Below, piece by piece: positions 18,741 through 26,435 of a DNA stretch of 34,927 bases; the first letter of the stretch is position 1, and every line of letters starts with the position of its first letter. Source of the stretch: a virus; the IMG/VR virus record IMGVR_UViG_3300031766_000029, positions 1-34,927 of that record. One strand, written 5' to 3'. The position numbers were made by a program, and so were the translations under genes. The notes under the pieces were generated by a model, which saw only the letters and a list, made by a program, of their open reading frames with translations, had not been told where the DNA came from and ran no database searches.

Positions 18741-18763
18741 CTATTTAGACTGAAACTAAATAG
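18741..18763. other. Perfect 8-bp hairpin after the GroES-like gene
   Basis: CTATTTAG (18741-18748) and CTAAATAG (18756-18763) are perfectly complementary around a 7-base loop. On the + strand it is not followed by a T-run, so it is not a clear + terminator; on the - strand it is followed by AACTTTTTTA, which is terminator-like. It lies at the head of the 194-base leader of gp32 and may instead stabilise or regulate mRNA. Confidence 0.45.
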
Positions 18764-18767
18764 AGAT

Positions 18768-18783
18768 ATGAATATATAATAAA
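18768..18783 (+). promoter_or_regulatory. AATATATAA promoter-like element for gp32
   Basis: TGAATATATAATAAAC lies about 150 bases before the gp32 ATG. If it is the promoter, gp32 mRNA would have a leader of roughly 145 nt, long for this genome and consistent with translational control. Confidence 0.35.
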
Positions 18784-18818
18784 CAAAGGAACTGATATTA
18801 TTCAGCGACTTATAAACA

Positions 18819-18921
18819 GGCATATAACAAGGCAAAGTATATTGGCAATACCCGGGCAAATTAAAAATAGGCAGAGCTGCGTTATATCCACAATTAATAA
18901 CAAAGTAAAAATAAAAAGGCA
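18819..18921 (+). promoter_or_regulatory. GGCA repeat array in gp32 leader, candidate autoregulatory operator
   Basis: GGCA occurs at 18819, 18831, 18844, 18855 and 18870, that is every 11-15 bases, and again at 18918 just before the gp32 start. This G-containing repeat stands out against A/T-rich flanks. T4 gp32 represses its own mRNA by binding an unstructured leader nucleated at a pseudoknot. A repeat array in the same place could serve a similar purpose here, but this is inference. Confidence 0.35.
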
Positions 18922-18927
18922 ATTAAA

Positions 18928-19848
18928 ATGGCAAATGAATTCGACATTTTCAGTGTAAGCGTCAAGGACCTTGACACTGGAGACAGACCCGCACCAAGTA
19001 GCGATCTGTACACACCAAAACCCGACCAGGGAACTGACGGTACTTACCGTTCACTAATTAGGTTTCTTCCTAATGTAAAAAACCCACGTAAACCTTTCGT
19101 TCGTAAATATGTCTATTGGTTAGAAGATAGAGATGGCAACGGCTTCTACGTAGATTCACCTTCAACAGTTGGAGAGAAATGTGCAGTACAAGACATGTTC
19201 TTTAAACTTAGAAATTCTGAATCTGCTGTAGATAAAAAGATGTCAGAAGGACTGAAGCGTAGAGAAGTATTTTATGCATTAGTGCAAATCGTAAAAGATC
19301 CACAGAACAGAGATTTAGAAGGACAAGTTAAAATCATGAAATTTGGTTATAAGATTAAAACCAAAATTGATGAGGAATTAAATCCACAATTTGATGAACC
19401 TACTCAAGTATTCGATCCGTTTGAAGGAAAGAATTTTGAATTAGTAATTTCTAAGAAAGGTGGTTATCCTAACTATGATTCTTGTAAATTTCAAGGAAGT
19501 AAATCCGCTATGACGATTAACGAAGAAGCAGTAACTTCTGATGACGCAGGTAGAACTGCAATTCTTGATTTTATTAAGGATGCACCAGAGTTAGCAAACT
19601 TTGATTACCGTCCTTGGAATGATGAACAGCGAAATAAAGTAATGGGTGTACTTTCTCAATTTAGTAACCCAGGATCTTCTATTGAAACTGTTACTAAAAA
19701 GCAAGACGCACCAGAACCAGTAAAAGTAGCAGCCGCTGTATCGGCGGTAAATGAAGCTGCAGGATCTGCTGCACCAACTGCAACTAAAACTGAAGATTCT
19801 TCTAAAGGAGATGATTTCGATGATTTCATTAATGGTTTAGATCTTTAA
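18928..19848 (+). CDS. 32: Single-stranded DNA-binding protein, T4 gp32-like
   Basis: The 306-aa size matches T4 gp32 (301 aa). The central OB-fold region has the gp32-type basic/aromatic pattern (YRSLIRFLPNVKNPRKPFVRK, then YVYWLEDRDGNGFYVDSPST), and FDPFEGKNFELVISKKGGYPNYD is typical of gp32 relatives. The last 70 residues are a flexible Ala/Pro/Thr linker followed by an acidic tip (KGDDFDDFINGLDL), the tail through which gp32 recruits replication partners. Only two isolated Cys are present (in GEKCAV and YDSCKF), so the zinc cluster of T4 gp32 is absent. Primase, UvsY and UvsW follow, all gp32 partners in T4. Likely strongly expressed and autoregulated through its long leader. Confidence 0.88.
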   Translation: MANEFDIFSVSVKDLDTGDRPAPSSDLYTPKPDQGTDGTYRSLIRFLPNVKNPRKPFVRKYVYWLEDRDGNGFYVDSPSTVGEKCAVQDMFFKLRNSESAVDKKMSEGLKRREVFYALVQIVKDPQNRDLEGQVKIMKFGYKIKTKIDEELNPQFDEPTQVFDPFEGKNFELVISKKGGYPNYDSCKFQGSKSAMTINEEAVTSDDAGRTAILDFIKDAPELANFDYRPWNDEQRNKVMGVLSQFSNPGSSIETVTKKQDAPEPVKVAAAVSAVNEAAGSAAPTATKTEDSSKGDDFDDFINGLDL

Positions 19849-19852
19849 TAGT

Positions 19853-20926
19853 ATGGCAACAGAAGTAATAATATCTTCTGAAATGAAAGCTCGGATCATC
19901 GATAAGGTGGTCCGAGTTCTTCATACTAACCATTCTCATCCAGAAAAAAGAAGATTATTAGAAAGTAAAGAAAGATTAAATTTTGCATGTCCATATTGTG
20001 GAGATTCAACAGATAGTCCTAGAAAGAAAAGAGGAAATTTATACTGGAGCAATTTACAGTTTCATTGTTATAACTGCTCTGCTCATGAAAGTTTAGATGT
20101 TTTTCTTAAAGATCATAATGTAAACTTTGAAGGTGAAGATCGTATAGATGTAATTAATTTTATTAAAGAAAATAGAAAAAACTTTTCTTTAGGAGAAAGT
20201 TTAGAATTTCATTTATTTGAAATGGCTAATAAATTAGCATTAACATTTGATGAGGTTGCTTTAGGCTTTAATGTGTATCCTATAAATAGTTTAACATACC
20301 GAGCATACCCTTATTTAAAAAGTAGATTACTTCATCATAAAACTGAAAGATTCGGTTATGACCCAAGAAGAAAAGAACTATATGTATTTAATCTTAATTC
20401 CAAAGGAAACATTATAGGTTTTCAAGTTAGAGCATTAGATGATAATAGCGGTCCTAAATATAAAACATGGAATATAGAAAGAATATATGACAGGCTTAAA
20501 AAACCTTTAAATATAACTGAAGAAGAACTAGATTCTTTAAACAAAATATCAATGATCTTCGGTATACTAACAACAGATTTGAGTAGACAGTTCACGGTAT
20601 TTGAAGGTCCTATTGATTCATTCTTTATGTCAAATACCATTGGTCTTACTGGTGTTAAAAAACAAATATTGGATTTTGATGATATACCTACCGTTAGATA
20701 TTTCTTTGATAATGATATTGAAGGTAAATCAAAAATGATCCAAAAACTAAAAAGAGGTAATACTGTTTTTATGTGGCAAAAGTTTTTAAAGGATTTTAAT
20801 ATTCCTTCAAAAAAGGTAAAGGATTTAAATGACTTAGTTAAGTATGAATTTAAACATAGAACAGGGTGCTTGCATGAGTTGGATAAATATTTTACAAACA
20901 ATCATTTAGATCTTATATTTATATGA
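19853..20926 (+). CDS. 61: DNA primase, T4 gp61-like
   Basis: The gene starts 4 bases after gp32. Residues 46-75 form a primase zinc ribbon (CPYC at 46-49, CYNC at 72-75) for template recognition. The middle contains the primase core (LYVFNLNSKGNIIGFQVRAL). TOPRIM motifs follow: EGPID (Glu251, Asp255) and FDNDIEGK (Asp286, Asp288), the metal-binding acidic residues for RNA primer synthesis. Length (357 aa) is close to T4 gp61 (342 aa). It would prime lagging-strand synthesis with a gp41-type helicase, which is not in this window. The stop overlaps the next ATG (ATGA at 20923). Confidence 0.87.
   Translation: MATEVIISSEMKARIIDKVVRVLHTNHSHPEKRRLLESKERLNFACPYCGDSTDSPRKKRGNLYWSNLQFHCYNCSAHESLDVFLKDHNVNFEGEDRIDVINFIKENRKNFSLGESLEFHLFEMANKLALTFDEVALGFNVYPINSLTYRAYPYLKSRLLHHKTERFGYDPRRKELYVFNLNSKGNIIGFQVRALDDNSGPKYKTWNIERIYDRLKKPLNITEEELDSLNKISMIFGILTTDLSRQFTVFEGPIDSFFMSNTIGLTGVKKQILDFDDIPTVRYFFDNDIEGKSKMIQKLKRGNTVFMWQKFLKDFNIPSKKVKDLNDLVKYEFKHRTGCLHELDKYFTNNHLDLIFI
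19890..19916 (+). other. Hairpin within the first codons of the primase gene
   Basis: CTCGGATCATC (19890-19900) can pair with GGTGGTCCGAG (19906-19916) over 11 bp including two G-U pairs, with a 5-base loop, followed by the T-rich TTCTTCAT. A smaller hairpin (CAGAAG/CTTCTG, 19860-19880) lies just before. Together they could lower read-through or translation from abundant gp32 into primase. This is structural inference only. Confidence 0.4.
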
Positions 20927-21138
20927 TAAAAAATTACAACAATTTTGTGACTGAACAATTTGATGATTTTTATAATGATTTAGCAATCTCTAAAAAGAAG
21001 CTTAAATTATTTACTAAATTTAAAAAGATTAAAACTGATGATGTAAAAACAACCTTTACATTACCGCAACCTAAGAAAAGGTTTCAGCCAAAGATTAAGC
21101 AGTACAAAAAGATTAATAACGATAAAGGAATATTTTAA
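20923..21138 (+). CDS. Small basic protein with capsid-targeting-like N-terminus (internal-head-protein candidate)
   Basis: This 71-aa protein begins MIKNYNNFVTE|QF, matching the T4 targeting pattern (aromatic, two residues, Phe-Val/Ile-x-Glu). The remainder is strongly basic (KKKLKLFTKFKKIK, KKRFQPKIKQYKK), like the small basic internal proteins of T4 heads. It overlaps primase by ATGA and uvsY by TAATG, so it is translated within the replication operon. T4 has no such protein here. A packaged DNA-binding or host-directed protein is inferred; alternatively it is a small replication accessory factor. Confidence 0.65.
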   Translation: MIKNYNNFVTEQFDDFYNDLAISKKKLKLFTKFKKIKTDDVKTTFTLPQPKKRFQPKIKQYKKINNDKGIF

Positions 21139-21587
21139 TGGCATTTGATGATACACAAATAAAAGAGGCTAATGAACAATTAGAACTTAGATTAGGTTCT
21201 GATAGGAATGATTGGAAAGCAAAAATCAAAGATCTTGTTTCTAAGCTAAAAAACATGAATGAATTAGCAGAGTGCCAAGTAAGAATGCTTTCATACCGGC
21301 AAATCTTATTAGACAAAGTAACTGATTTTAAGACCACCATATATAAAAGGAATGCTACTTGGGACAGGTATTATAAGAACCAATATCGAGAGTATTCAGT
21401 TAACTATGATGTTAAACTAACTAATGGCGAAAAGCATCAATTTATAAAAGCCGATCTGTCTTCTTTAAAAACTCAGATTGACATGTTACAATCACATATA
21501 GATTATTACTATGAATGTATTAAGACTTTAGATAACATGGCATTTGCAATAAGAAACAGAATAAACTTAGATGATAAGGAATTTTAA
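21138..21587 (+). CDS. uvsY: Recombination mediator, T4 UvsY-like
   Basis: At 149 aa it is close to T4 UvsY (137 aa). It is mostly helical and charged, with a UvsY-like middle and end: a polar strand region (YSVNYDVKLTNGEKHQFIKAD), then a long helix with YYYECIKTLDNMAFAIRNRI, matching in place the T4 end where a helix precedes the IKSRGFAIKHI segment. UvsY loads the UvsX recombinase on gp32-coated DNA. Adjacency to UvsW, gp32 and primase strongly supports the call. It shares TAATG overlaps with both neighbours. Confidence 0.75.
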   Translation: MAFDDTQIKEANEQLELRLGSDRNDWKAKIKDLVSKLKNMNELAECQVRMLSYRQILLDKVTDFKTTIYKRNATWDRYYKNQYREYSVNYDVKLTNGEKHQFIKADLSSLKTQIDMLQSHIDYYYECIKTLDNMAFAIRNRINLDDKEF

Positions 21588-23089
21588 TGGAACTATCTCT
21601 GTCTGAAAATAAAAAGTTTTTAGTAATTGATTCATGTACCGAATTGGAATATGAACAGTTAAAATCTAGTCTTACTAAGAAAATAGAAGGTTGGCGGTTC
21701 CACCCTTTAGTAAAGAAAAAGGTATGGGATGGTAATATTTCGTTTATTAAAAGAAATAAAATTCCGGCAGGGTTATGGAAAGAAGTTATAGACATCTGTA
21801 AACAATATGATTATCAATTTACACTAAATGGCATAACTGATATTTTTGATACTTCGATAGATGAAGATATGTTTAGAGGTTGGGTAGATGAATTTTTTGC
21901 AAAGTCTGAAATTAAACCTAGAGATTATCAGATTGATGCTGCAATTAAAATTTTAAAATATAGAAGGTGTTTAGCTGAATTGGCAACGTCTGCAGGTAAA
22001 ACTTTAATTTCATTTATGGTGGTTGCTTATATGATGGAACAATTAGGCAAAAAGAAAATCTTAATGATCGTGCCTAATGTAAGTTTAGTAGTTCAGGCGA
22101 GTGGAGATTTTGAAGAATATAATAAAGGCAGAGTACCTATTAAGATTCAACAAATTTATGCAGGAGTTAAACTAAGAAAGAGTTCTAATATAGTTATAGG
22201 TACTTATCAATCATTAACTAAAAAAGACGAGGAATACTTTAGCCAATTTGATGCAGTATTTGTAGATGAAACTCATAAAGCAAAAGCAAATTCAATCCAA
22301 AAGATAATGGATAAATGTTGGCACTGTGATTATAGATTTGGTTTAAGTGGTACTATACCTAAAAGAGGAACTGTAAATAGACTTAGTTTAATGTCGGCAA
22401 TGGGCCCACTAGTAACTCAAGTAAAGGCTGCTCATTTACAGGAAGAAGGTCATATTGCAAAATGTAAAGTTTTACAGATCCACATGGAATATGCAACCGA
22501 TGCACAAAAAGAAGCATTCTCATCTCTGTCTAAAAATCCGTATGATAGACAAAAGCTATTTAGTTTAGAACAAAACTTTATTAACGAAAGTGAAAAGAGA
22601 CTAGACTTCGTTTGTCAGGTAATTAAAAAATCAACATCCAACTCATTAGTCTTATTTCATAAAATAGCATACGGTGAAAAACTATATCAAAAGCTTAGAA
22701 CAATAACAGATAAAAAAGTCTATTATGTTGACGGTTCTGTTAAGTCTGATTTTAGAGAAGAGTTTAAAAAGAGAATGGAAAAGAATGATGATGTTATTAT
22801 TGTAGCATCATACGGAACATTCTCAACAGGTATTTCAATTAAAAACATTCATAACATTTTCTTTACTGAATCATTTAAATCAGAAGTAATTATCAGACAG
22901 TCAATAGGTAGAGGTTTAAGAAAACATGAAGCCAAAGATGTTGTAAAAATATATGACTTCATTGACGATTTTAGATATAAAGTAGATGATCATGACTGGG
23001 TAAATTATATCTATAGACACGGTATGGAAAGAAGAAAAATATACAAGGAAGAAAAGTTTCCTTTTGAGGTACAAAATGTAAGGTATTAA
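21587..23089 (+). CDS. uvsW: DNA/RNA helicase, T4 UvsW-like (superfamily 2)
   Basis: The 500-aa length equals that of T4 UvsW (about 503). SF2 motifs are in order: a Q-like region PRDYQIDAA (111-119), Walker A ATSAGKT (133-139), motif Ia IVPNVSLV, motif II DETH (227-230), motif III SGT (254-256), motif V around SYGTFSTGISIKN (408-420) and motif VI RQSIGRGLRK (437-446). The N-terminal ~100 residues form the small UvsW-specific DNA-binding domain. UvsW unwinds branched DNA and R-loops and switches T4 from origin- to recombination-dependent replication. It follows uvsY with a TAATG overlap and is the last gene of the replication block. Confidence 0.92.
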   Translation: MELSLSENKKFLVIDSCTELEYEQLKSSLTKKIEGWRFHPLVKKKVWDGNISFIKRNKIPAGLWKEVIDICKQYDYQFTLNGITDIFDTSIDEDMFRGWVDEFFAKSEIKPRDYQIDAAIKILKYRRCLAELATSAGKTLISFMVVAYMMEQLGKKKILMIVPNVSLVVQASGDFEEYNKGRVPIKIQQIYAGVKLRKSSNIVIGTYQSLTKKDEEYFSQFDAVFVDETHKAKANSIQKIMDKCWHCDYRFGLSGTIPKRGTVNRLSLMSAMGPLVTQVKAAHLQEEGHIAKCKVLQIHMEYATDAQKEAFSSLSKNPYDRQKLFSLEQNFINESEKRLDFVCQVIKKSTSNSLVLFHKIAYGEKLYQKLRTITDKKVYYVDGSVKSDFREEFKKRMEKNDDVIIVASYGTFSTGISIKNIHNIFFTESFKSEVIIRQSIGRGLRKHEAKDVVKIYDFIDDFRYKVDDHDWVNYIYRHGMERRKIYKEEKFPFEVQNVRY

Positions 23090-23102
23090 TATAGAATATC
23101 TT

Positions 23103-23130
23103 TCTCATGAGAGATGGATATATAAAAAAA
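23103..23130 (+). promoter_or_regulatory. Palindrome plus GATATATAAA promoter-like element
   Basis: The 63-base gap before the acidic gene contains the perfect palindrome TCTCATGAGA (23103-23112), followed by GGATATATAAAAAAAG (23115-23130), 20-35 bases before the ATG at 23153. The second part belongs to the ATATATAA family seen before other genes. The palindrome could be an operator, but no regulator is known. Confidence 0.33.
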
Positions 23131-23152
23131 GAATCAAAAAAAGATAATTATA

Positions 23153-24685
23153 ATGAAACCAATTAAAAAGTTTTCACTGATGGCTAAAGCTGATGATTCA
23201 ATTAATGAATCGGCTGACCCAAATCATGATGCTGTAATGGATCTAGTTAAAAAGATGGGTTACGAAAGTGTCGAAGAATTAAAGAAAGAAAAAAATCTTT
23301 TAACTAAATTAGAAGGTTTATTAAAAGATGTTTCACCAAAGGACGATATTTCTGAGGATGAACTTGAAGAAGATAGAGCCGAAGATATAGCTGATGAAGT
23401 TAAAAAGAAAGGTGAACCTAAATCATTAGAATCTGAAGAAGATAAAGATGAAGATAAAGTTGGTACCGATGGTGAAGTTGCTGAAACTGATGAAGTTGAA
23501 GAAGACTCTGCAAAAGATATTGAAGATGAAGTATTAGCTAAAGGCGAACCTAAAGATGTAGAAGATAAGGCAGGTGATAAGGTATCTGATGATCCTGAAA
23601 TTACCGCTGAGGTTCCTGCTGAAGCTGATGAAGTTGAAGATGAGGAAGGTGTTGAGGTTGCTGCTGAAGAAGAGGAAACTCCGGCTGCTACAAAAAGAAT
23701 TATGGCTTTCGAAGATTTCATTAAAGAAAAAGAAGTTACAATAAATAAGAATGTCAAATATCACGATGATGATGAAGAGAAAGAAGACTATTCTGTTGTT
23801 GCTGCATCTGCCGATGCTATTTCTGAGGATGATGAAGATAAAGGAATGGAAGATGAAAAAGAAGGAGATGAGTTAGAAGACAAAGGTGATAAGAAAGTTG
23901 ATTCTGAAGATGACAAAGAAAAGGCTGACCATTATAAAGGAGCTGTAAAATCTGATGACTCCGAAATTGATGCATTAAAGAAAGATGCTGAATATGATGA
24001 AGAAGAAGAAAAGAAAGATGAATCAAGAATTATGTCTTTTTCAAATTTTGTAACTGAATCGTATGATGAAGAAGAAGTAGAAGAAGAAGAAGAAATAGAG
24101 GCTGAAGAAGAAGCTGTAGAAGAAGCGGTAGGTGAAGTAATTACTAAAGTTACCGGTGATGAAATTGCTGATGAAGAAGCTGGTGATGATGGCCTTGCTA
24201 TTCCTGCAGAAAAAGGCGACGGTTCTGAAACTGCTGCTGGTATTGCTGGTGATATAATGGATATGGGTAAAGTAAAAGTACAACCTGAATCAAAAGGCGA
24301 AGAATTAGTTACTAAAGACCAAAAGATTACAACTGAAGTAAAAGGTGAAGCTGATGATCTTAAGGATGCTACTGAAGTTCCTGCAAAAATGGGAGATGGT
24401 TCTGAATCTGCCGCAGGTATTGCTGGAGACATAATGAATATGGGTAAAGTAAAAGTTCAGCCAGAAGCAAAAGGTGCTGCATTAGTTGGAGAAGCTAAGA
24501 TTACAGAAAAAGAAATTACTTCTGCTGATGAATTTAAAGAATATGCAATGGCAATTCTAAAAGATGCATTCGGAGATGATTTTGATGAAACTAAAGCAAC
24601 TGAAACTGCTGATGGATTAATTAAGAAGTATGGTGAAGATTACGGCGCAATGGTCGGAGCTTTACAATCTACTATGGGATCATAA
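23153..24685 (+). CDS. Very acidic repeat protein with internal targeting-like motifs (prohead core-like)
   Basis: The 510-aa protein is dominated by Glu, Asp, Lys and Ala, with long acidic runs, as in T4 prohead core proteins (gp22, gp67). N-terminal MKPIKKFSLMAKADDSINES weakly fits the targeting motif. Two better copies are internal: RIMAFEDFIKE (about 182-192) and RIMSFSNFVTE|S (292-302). Repeats: residues 72-93 versus 116-137, and 354-386 versus 413-445 (GDGSE-[ST]-AAGIAGDIM core). A compact end (residues ~456-510) looks folded. It may be a scaffold or a polyprotein cut by the prohead protease into several internal fragments. No catalytic motif is present. Confidence 0.78.
   Translation: MKPIKKFSLMAKADDSINESADPNHDAVMDLVKKMGYESVEELKKEKNLLTKLEGLLKDVSPKDDISEDELEEDRAEDIADEVKKKGEPKSLESEEDKDEDKVGTDGEVAETDEVEEDSAKDIEDEVLAKGEPKDVEDKAGDKVSDDPEITAEVPAEADEVEDEEGVEVAAEEEETPAATKRIMAFEDFIKEKEVTINKNVKYHDDDEEKEDYSVVAASADAISEDDEDKGMEDEKEGDELEDKGDKKVDSEDDKEKADHYKGAVKSDDSEIDALKKDAEYDEEEEKKDESRIMSFSNFVTESYDEEEVEEEEEIEAEEEAVEEAVGEVITKVTGDEIADEEAGDDGLAIPAEKGDGSETAAGIAGDIMDMGKVKVQPESKGEELVTKDQKITTEVKGEADDLKDATEVPAKMGDGSESAAGIAGDIMNMGKVKVQPEAKGAALVGEAKITEKEITSADEFKEYAMAILKDAFGDDFDETKATETADGLIKKYGEDYGAMVGALQSTMGS
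23366..23563 (+). repeat. Direct coding repeat in acidic protein (22-aa unit, two copies)
   Basis: Residues 72-93 and 116-137 share the pattern EED-x-A-x-DI-x-DEV-x-x-KGEPK, encoded at 23366-23431 and 23498-23563. The copies are diverged at the DNA level, so this is an old duplication. Confidence 0.7.
24212..24487 (+). repeat. Direct coding repeat in acidic protein (33-aa unit, two copies)
   Basis: Residues 354-386 and 413-445 (24212-24310 and 24389-24487) match at most positions, with the shared core AAGIAGDIM-x-MGKVKVQPE. The strong conservation suggests a functional unit, for example a packing or interaction motif in the prohead core. Confidence 0.8.
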
Positions 24686-24705
24686 TAAAAACAAAAACTA
24701 AAGAT

Positions 24706-25140
24706 ATGGGTAATATAAAAAAGTTTGCGGATTTCGTAAATGAAAACTTAAATGAAGCTGAATTACCATCATGGGTTGAAGGCGGTCCTTATGACTCCCT
24801 CAAAGATATGACAGGTAATATTGATCTTGATGGAATGACAGTAGCGGATATTAATAAAAATTACCAACCAGCTTTAAAATATTTAGGAGTAAAATCTATT
24901 GCTGATATGGGATATCTTTCAAGTACTGCTAATGATGATGAATTGTATGATATTGTTTCGCCTCAAATGAAAGGTTCCAACCTTCTTGGTAATGATAGAG
25001 GGAAAGGAATGGATCCATCACCATACACAGCTGCTTATAAAGGAATGCTAGGAGACGTAAAAATAATTATAGTACAAGATATTAATCAAGAAAATAGTTA
25101 TGCATACGCTGCGGTTGATTCTAGAGGAAACCTTAAATAA
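24706..25140 (+). CDS. Small protein with capsid-targeting-like N-terminus (144 aa), unknown function
   Basis: The start MGNIKKFADFVNENLNE|AEL carries the aromatic-x-x-F-[VI]-x-E pattern, then L-N-E17|A18, a good gp21-type cleavage site. The remaining ~127 residues look like a small folded domain with an acidic helix and a final beta pair (DVKIIIVQDINQENSYAYAAVD). It has no membrane segment or recognised motif. It sits between the acidic core-like protein and the first ligase-like gene with gaps of 20 and 8 bases, so it is probably co-transcribed. Inferred to be head-packaged; activity unknown. Confidence 0.68.
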   Translation: MGNIKKFADFVNENLNEAELPSWVEGGPYDSLKDMTGNIDLDGMTVADINKNYQPALKYLGVKSIADMGYLSSTANDDELYDIVSPQMKGSNLLGNDRGKGMDPSPYTAAYKGMLGDVKIIIVQDINQENSYAYAAVDSRGNLK

Positions 25141-25148
25141 ACATAAAC

Positions 25149-26420
25149 ATGAAACATATAAAATTGTTTGAACAATGGCTGGCCGACAAAAGCCAGCCAT
25201 TTCTTTTTGAAGGAGGTGCCGCTGGTCACATGGCCCATCCATTTGACGATAAAGATTTAACCTTTGGTGATTTTAAGGCAATGATAGATGCTGGTCTTAG
25301 AGGTGAATTAAACTTTGAAGAAGATGCTACTGAAAAGACCGATGGCCAAAATGCATTTGCTACTATCCAAGACGGTGAAGTTAAATTTGCAAGAAACAAA
25401 ACAGAGTTAAAGAATCCAATGACTCTTTCTGAATTTAAGAATAAATTTGAAGGGCATCCTAGTAAATTAGTACAAGATACTTTTCAATTTGCTGCACAGG
25501 ATTTAGCTAGGTTGCTAATGGCTCTTTCTCCAGCTGACCAAGAAAAATATTTTAAGAATGGAAAAGACTTTATGAACATGGAGTTAATCTATTCACAAAA
25601 CCCTAATGTTATTCATTATGATACAGATGTAATTCAATTTCACGGGATAAAGGAAACTGATGGTAACGGTAACATTACAGGCACTAATAATAAACCTGCA
25701 AAAGAAATTGCAGATATACTTAAAAAGGTACAATCAGATATTGGTAAAACTTTTAAAATAATTCCACCTAGAGTTATTAAATTACAAAAAGATTTGGATT
25801 TTACCACAAACAAGAAAAGATTTATAAACCAAGTTAACGCATTAGAAAAAAGATACGGTTTAACTGATAGCGATGAAGTTGCTAAATATCACGAAATGTG
25901 GTGGAGAGAATTAATTGATAAACAATTCCCTACATTATCTCAAGATGTAAAAGAAGGTTTACTTAAGAGATGGGCGTACGGCGATAAGAAGAGTTTAAAT
26001 ATGAGATCTCTTGCTAAACAAATTGGACCTAAAGAAGCTGCACTAGTTAAAAAGTTTGACAAAGAAGATGTTGCTAAAAAGTATAAAGAAAACATTAGAC
26101 CTTTTGAAGATCTGTTCTTAGAATTAGGATCTGTGATTCTTAAAAACGCATCTGACTTTTTAGCAGCTAATCCATCCGATGAAGCACAAAGGCTAAGAGC
26201 TCAAATACAAACAGCAGGAAGTAAAATTAAAAAGACTGGTGGGGCTGATCAAGTAAGAAAGGTAGAAGCTGAACTAGCAAGGCTTGATAGAATTGGTGGA
26301 ATAGAATCTATATTTCCAACTGAAGGAATAGTATTTAAATACAAAGGAAAGATTTATAAACTTACTGGTACATTTGCTGCAATCAATCAATTGTTAGGTA
26401 TCATTAAGTTCGGTAGGTAA
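25149..26420 (+). CDS. Polynucleotide ligase-like nucleotidyltransferase with capsid-targeting-like N-terminus
   Basis: Ligase-superfamily motifs are visible in order in 423 aa: motif I EKTDGQN (Lys63 would carry AMP), RN-containing FARNKTEL (80-87), motif III-like FMNMELIY (141-148), motif IV TEGIVFKY (391-398) and motif V YKLTG (403-407, Lys404). A ~240-residue helical insert separates III from IV, which is unusual. The N-terminus MKHIKLFEQWLADK resembles the targeting motif and is followed by LFE21|G22, a possible prohead-protease site that would leave the enzyme intact. Substrate (RNA, DNA or other) cannot be told. It may be a packaged repair or end-sealing enzyme. A terminator follows the gene. 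Confidence 0.75.
   Translation: MKHIKLFEQWLADKSQPFLFEGGAAGHMAHPFDDKDLTFGDFKAMIDAGLRGELNFEEDATEKTDGQNAFATIQDGEVKFARNKTELKNPMTLSEFKNKFEGHPSKLVQDTFQFAAQDLARLLMALSPADQEKYFKNGKDFMNMELIYSQNPNVIHYDTDVIQFHGIKETDGNGNITGTNNKPAKEIADILKKVQSDIGKTFKIIPPRVIKLQKDLDFTTNKKRFINQVNALEKRYGLTDSDEVAKYHEMWWRELIDKQFPTLSQDVKEGLLKRWAYGDKKSLNMRSLAKQIGPKEAALVKKFDKEDVAKKYKENIRPFEDLFLELGSVILKNASDFLAANPSDEAQRLRAQIQTAGSKIKKTGGADQVRKVEAELARLDRIGGIESIFPTEGIVFKYKGKIYKLTGTFAAINQLLGIIKFGR
25175..25209 (+). terminator. Terminator-like hairpin inside the 5' end of the ligase-like gene (possible attenuator)
   Basis: ATGGCTGGC (25175-25183) pairs perfectly with GCCAGCCAT (25192-25200) over an 8-base loop, followed by TTCTTTTT. Six of nine pairs are G-C, exceptional in this AT-rich genome. 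It has the form of an intrinsic terminator yet lies in codons 9-20 of the coding region, so it would act as an attenuator if active. Confidence 0.5.
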
Positions 26421-26435
26421 ATAGTAGATACACCT

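Noticed and set aside
18741-18763. Hairpin after the GroES-like gene as a + strand terminator
   Set aside because: No T-run follows it on the + strand; listed only as a hairpin.
18653-18922. Minus-strand open frame across the gp32 leader
   Set aside because: It overlaps the GroES-like gene and the leader, has no homologous features and opposes every other gene; the region is better explained as leader RNA.
20422-20901. 159-codon minus-strand open frame
   Set aside because: It lies wholly inside the primase gene, whose TOPRIM motifs are intact; the minus product is Ser/Leu/Phe-rich without recognisable features.
23260-24432. Several Ser/Phe-rich minus-strand open frames over the acidic gene
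   Set aside because: They are complements of Glu/Asp/Ala codon runs (GAA/GAT/GCT read as TTC/ATC/AGC); low-complexity shadows with no leader and against the direction of all genes.
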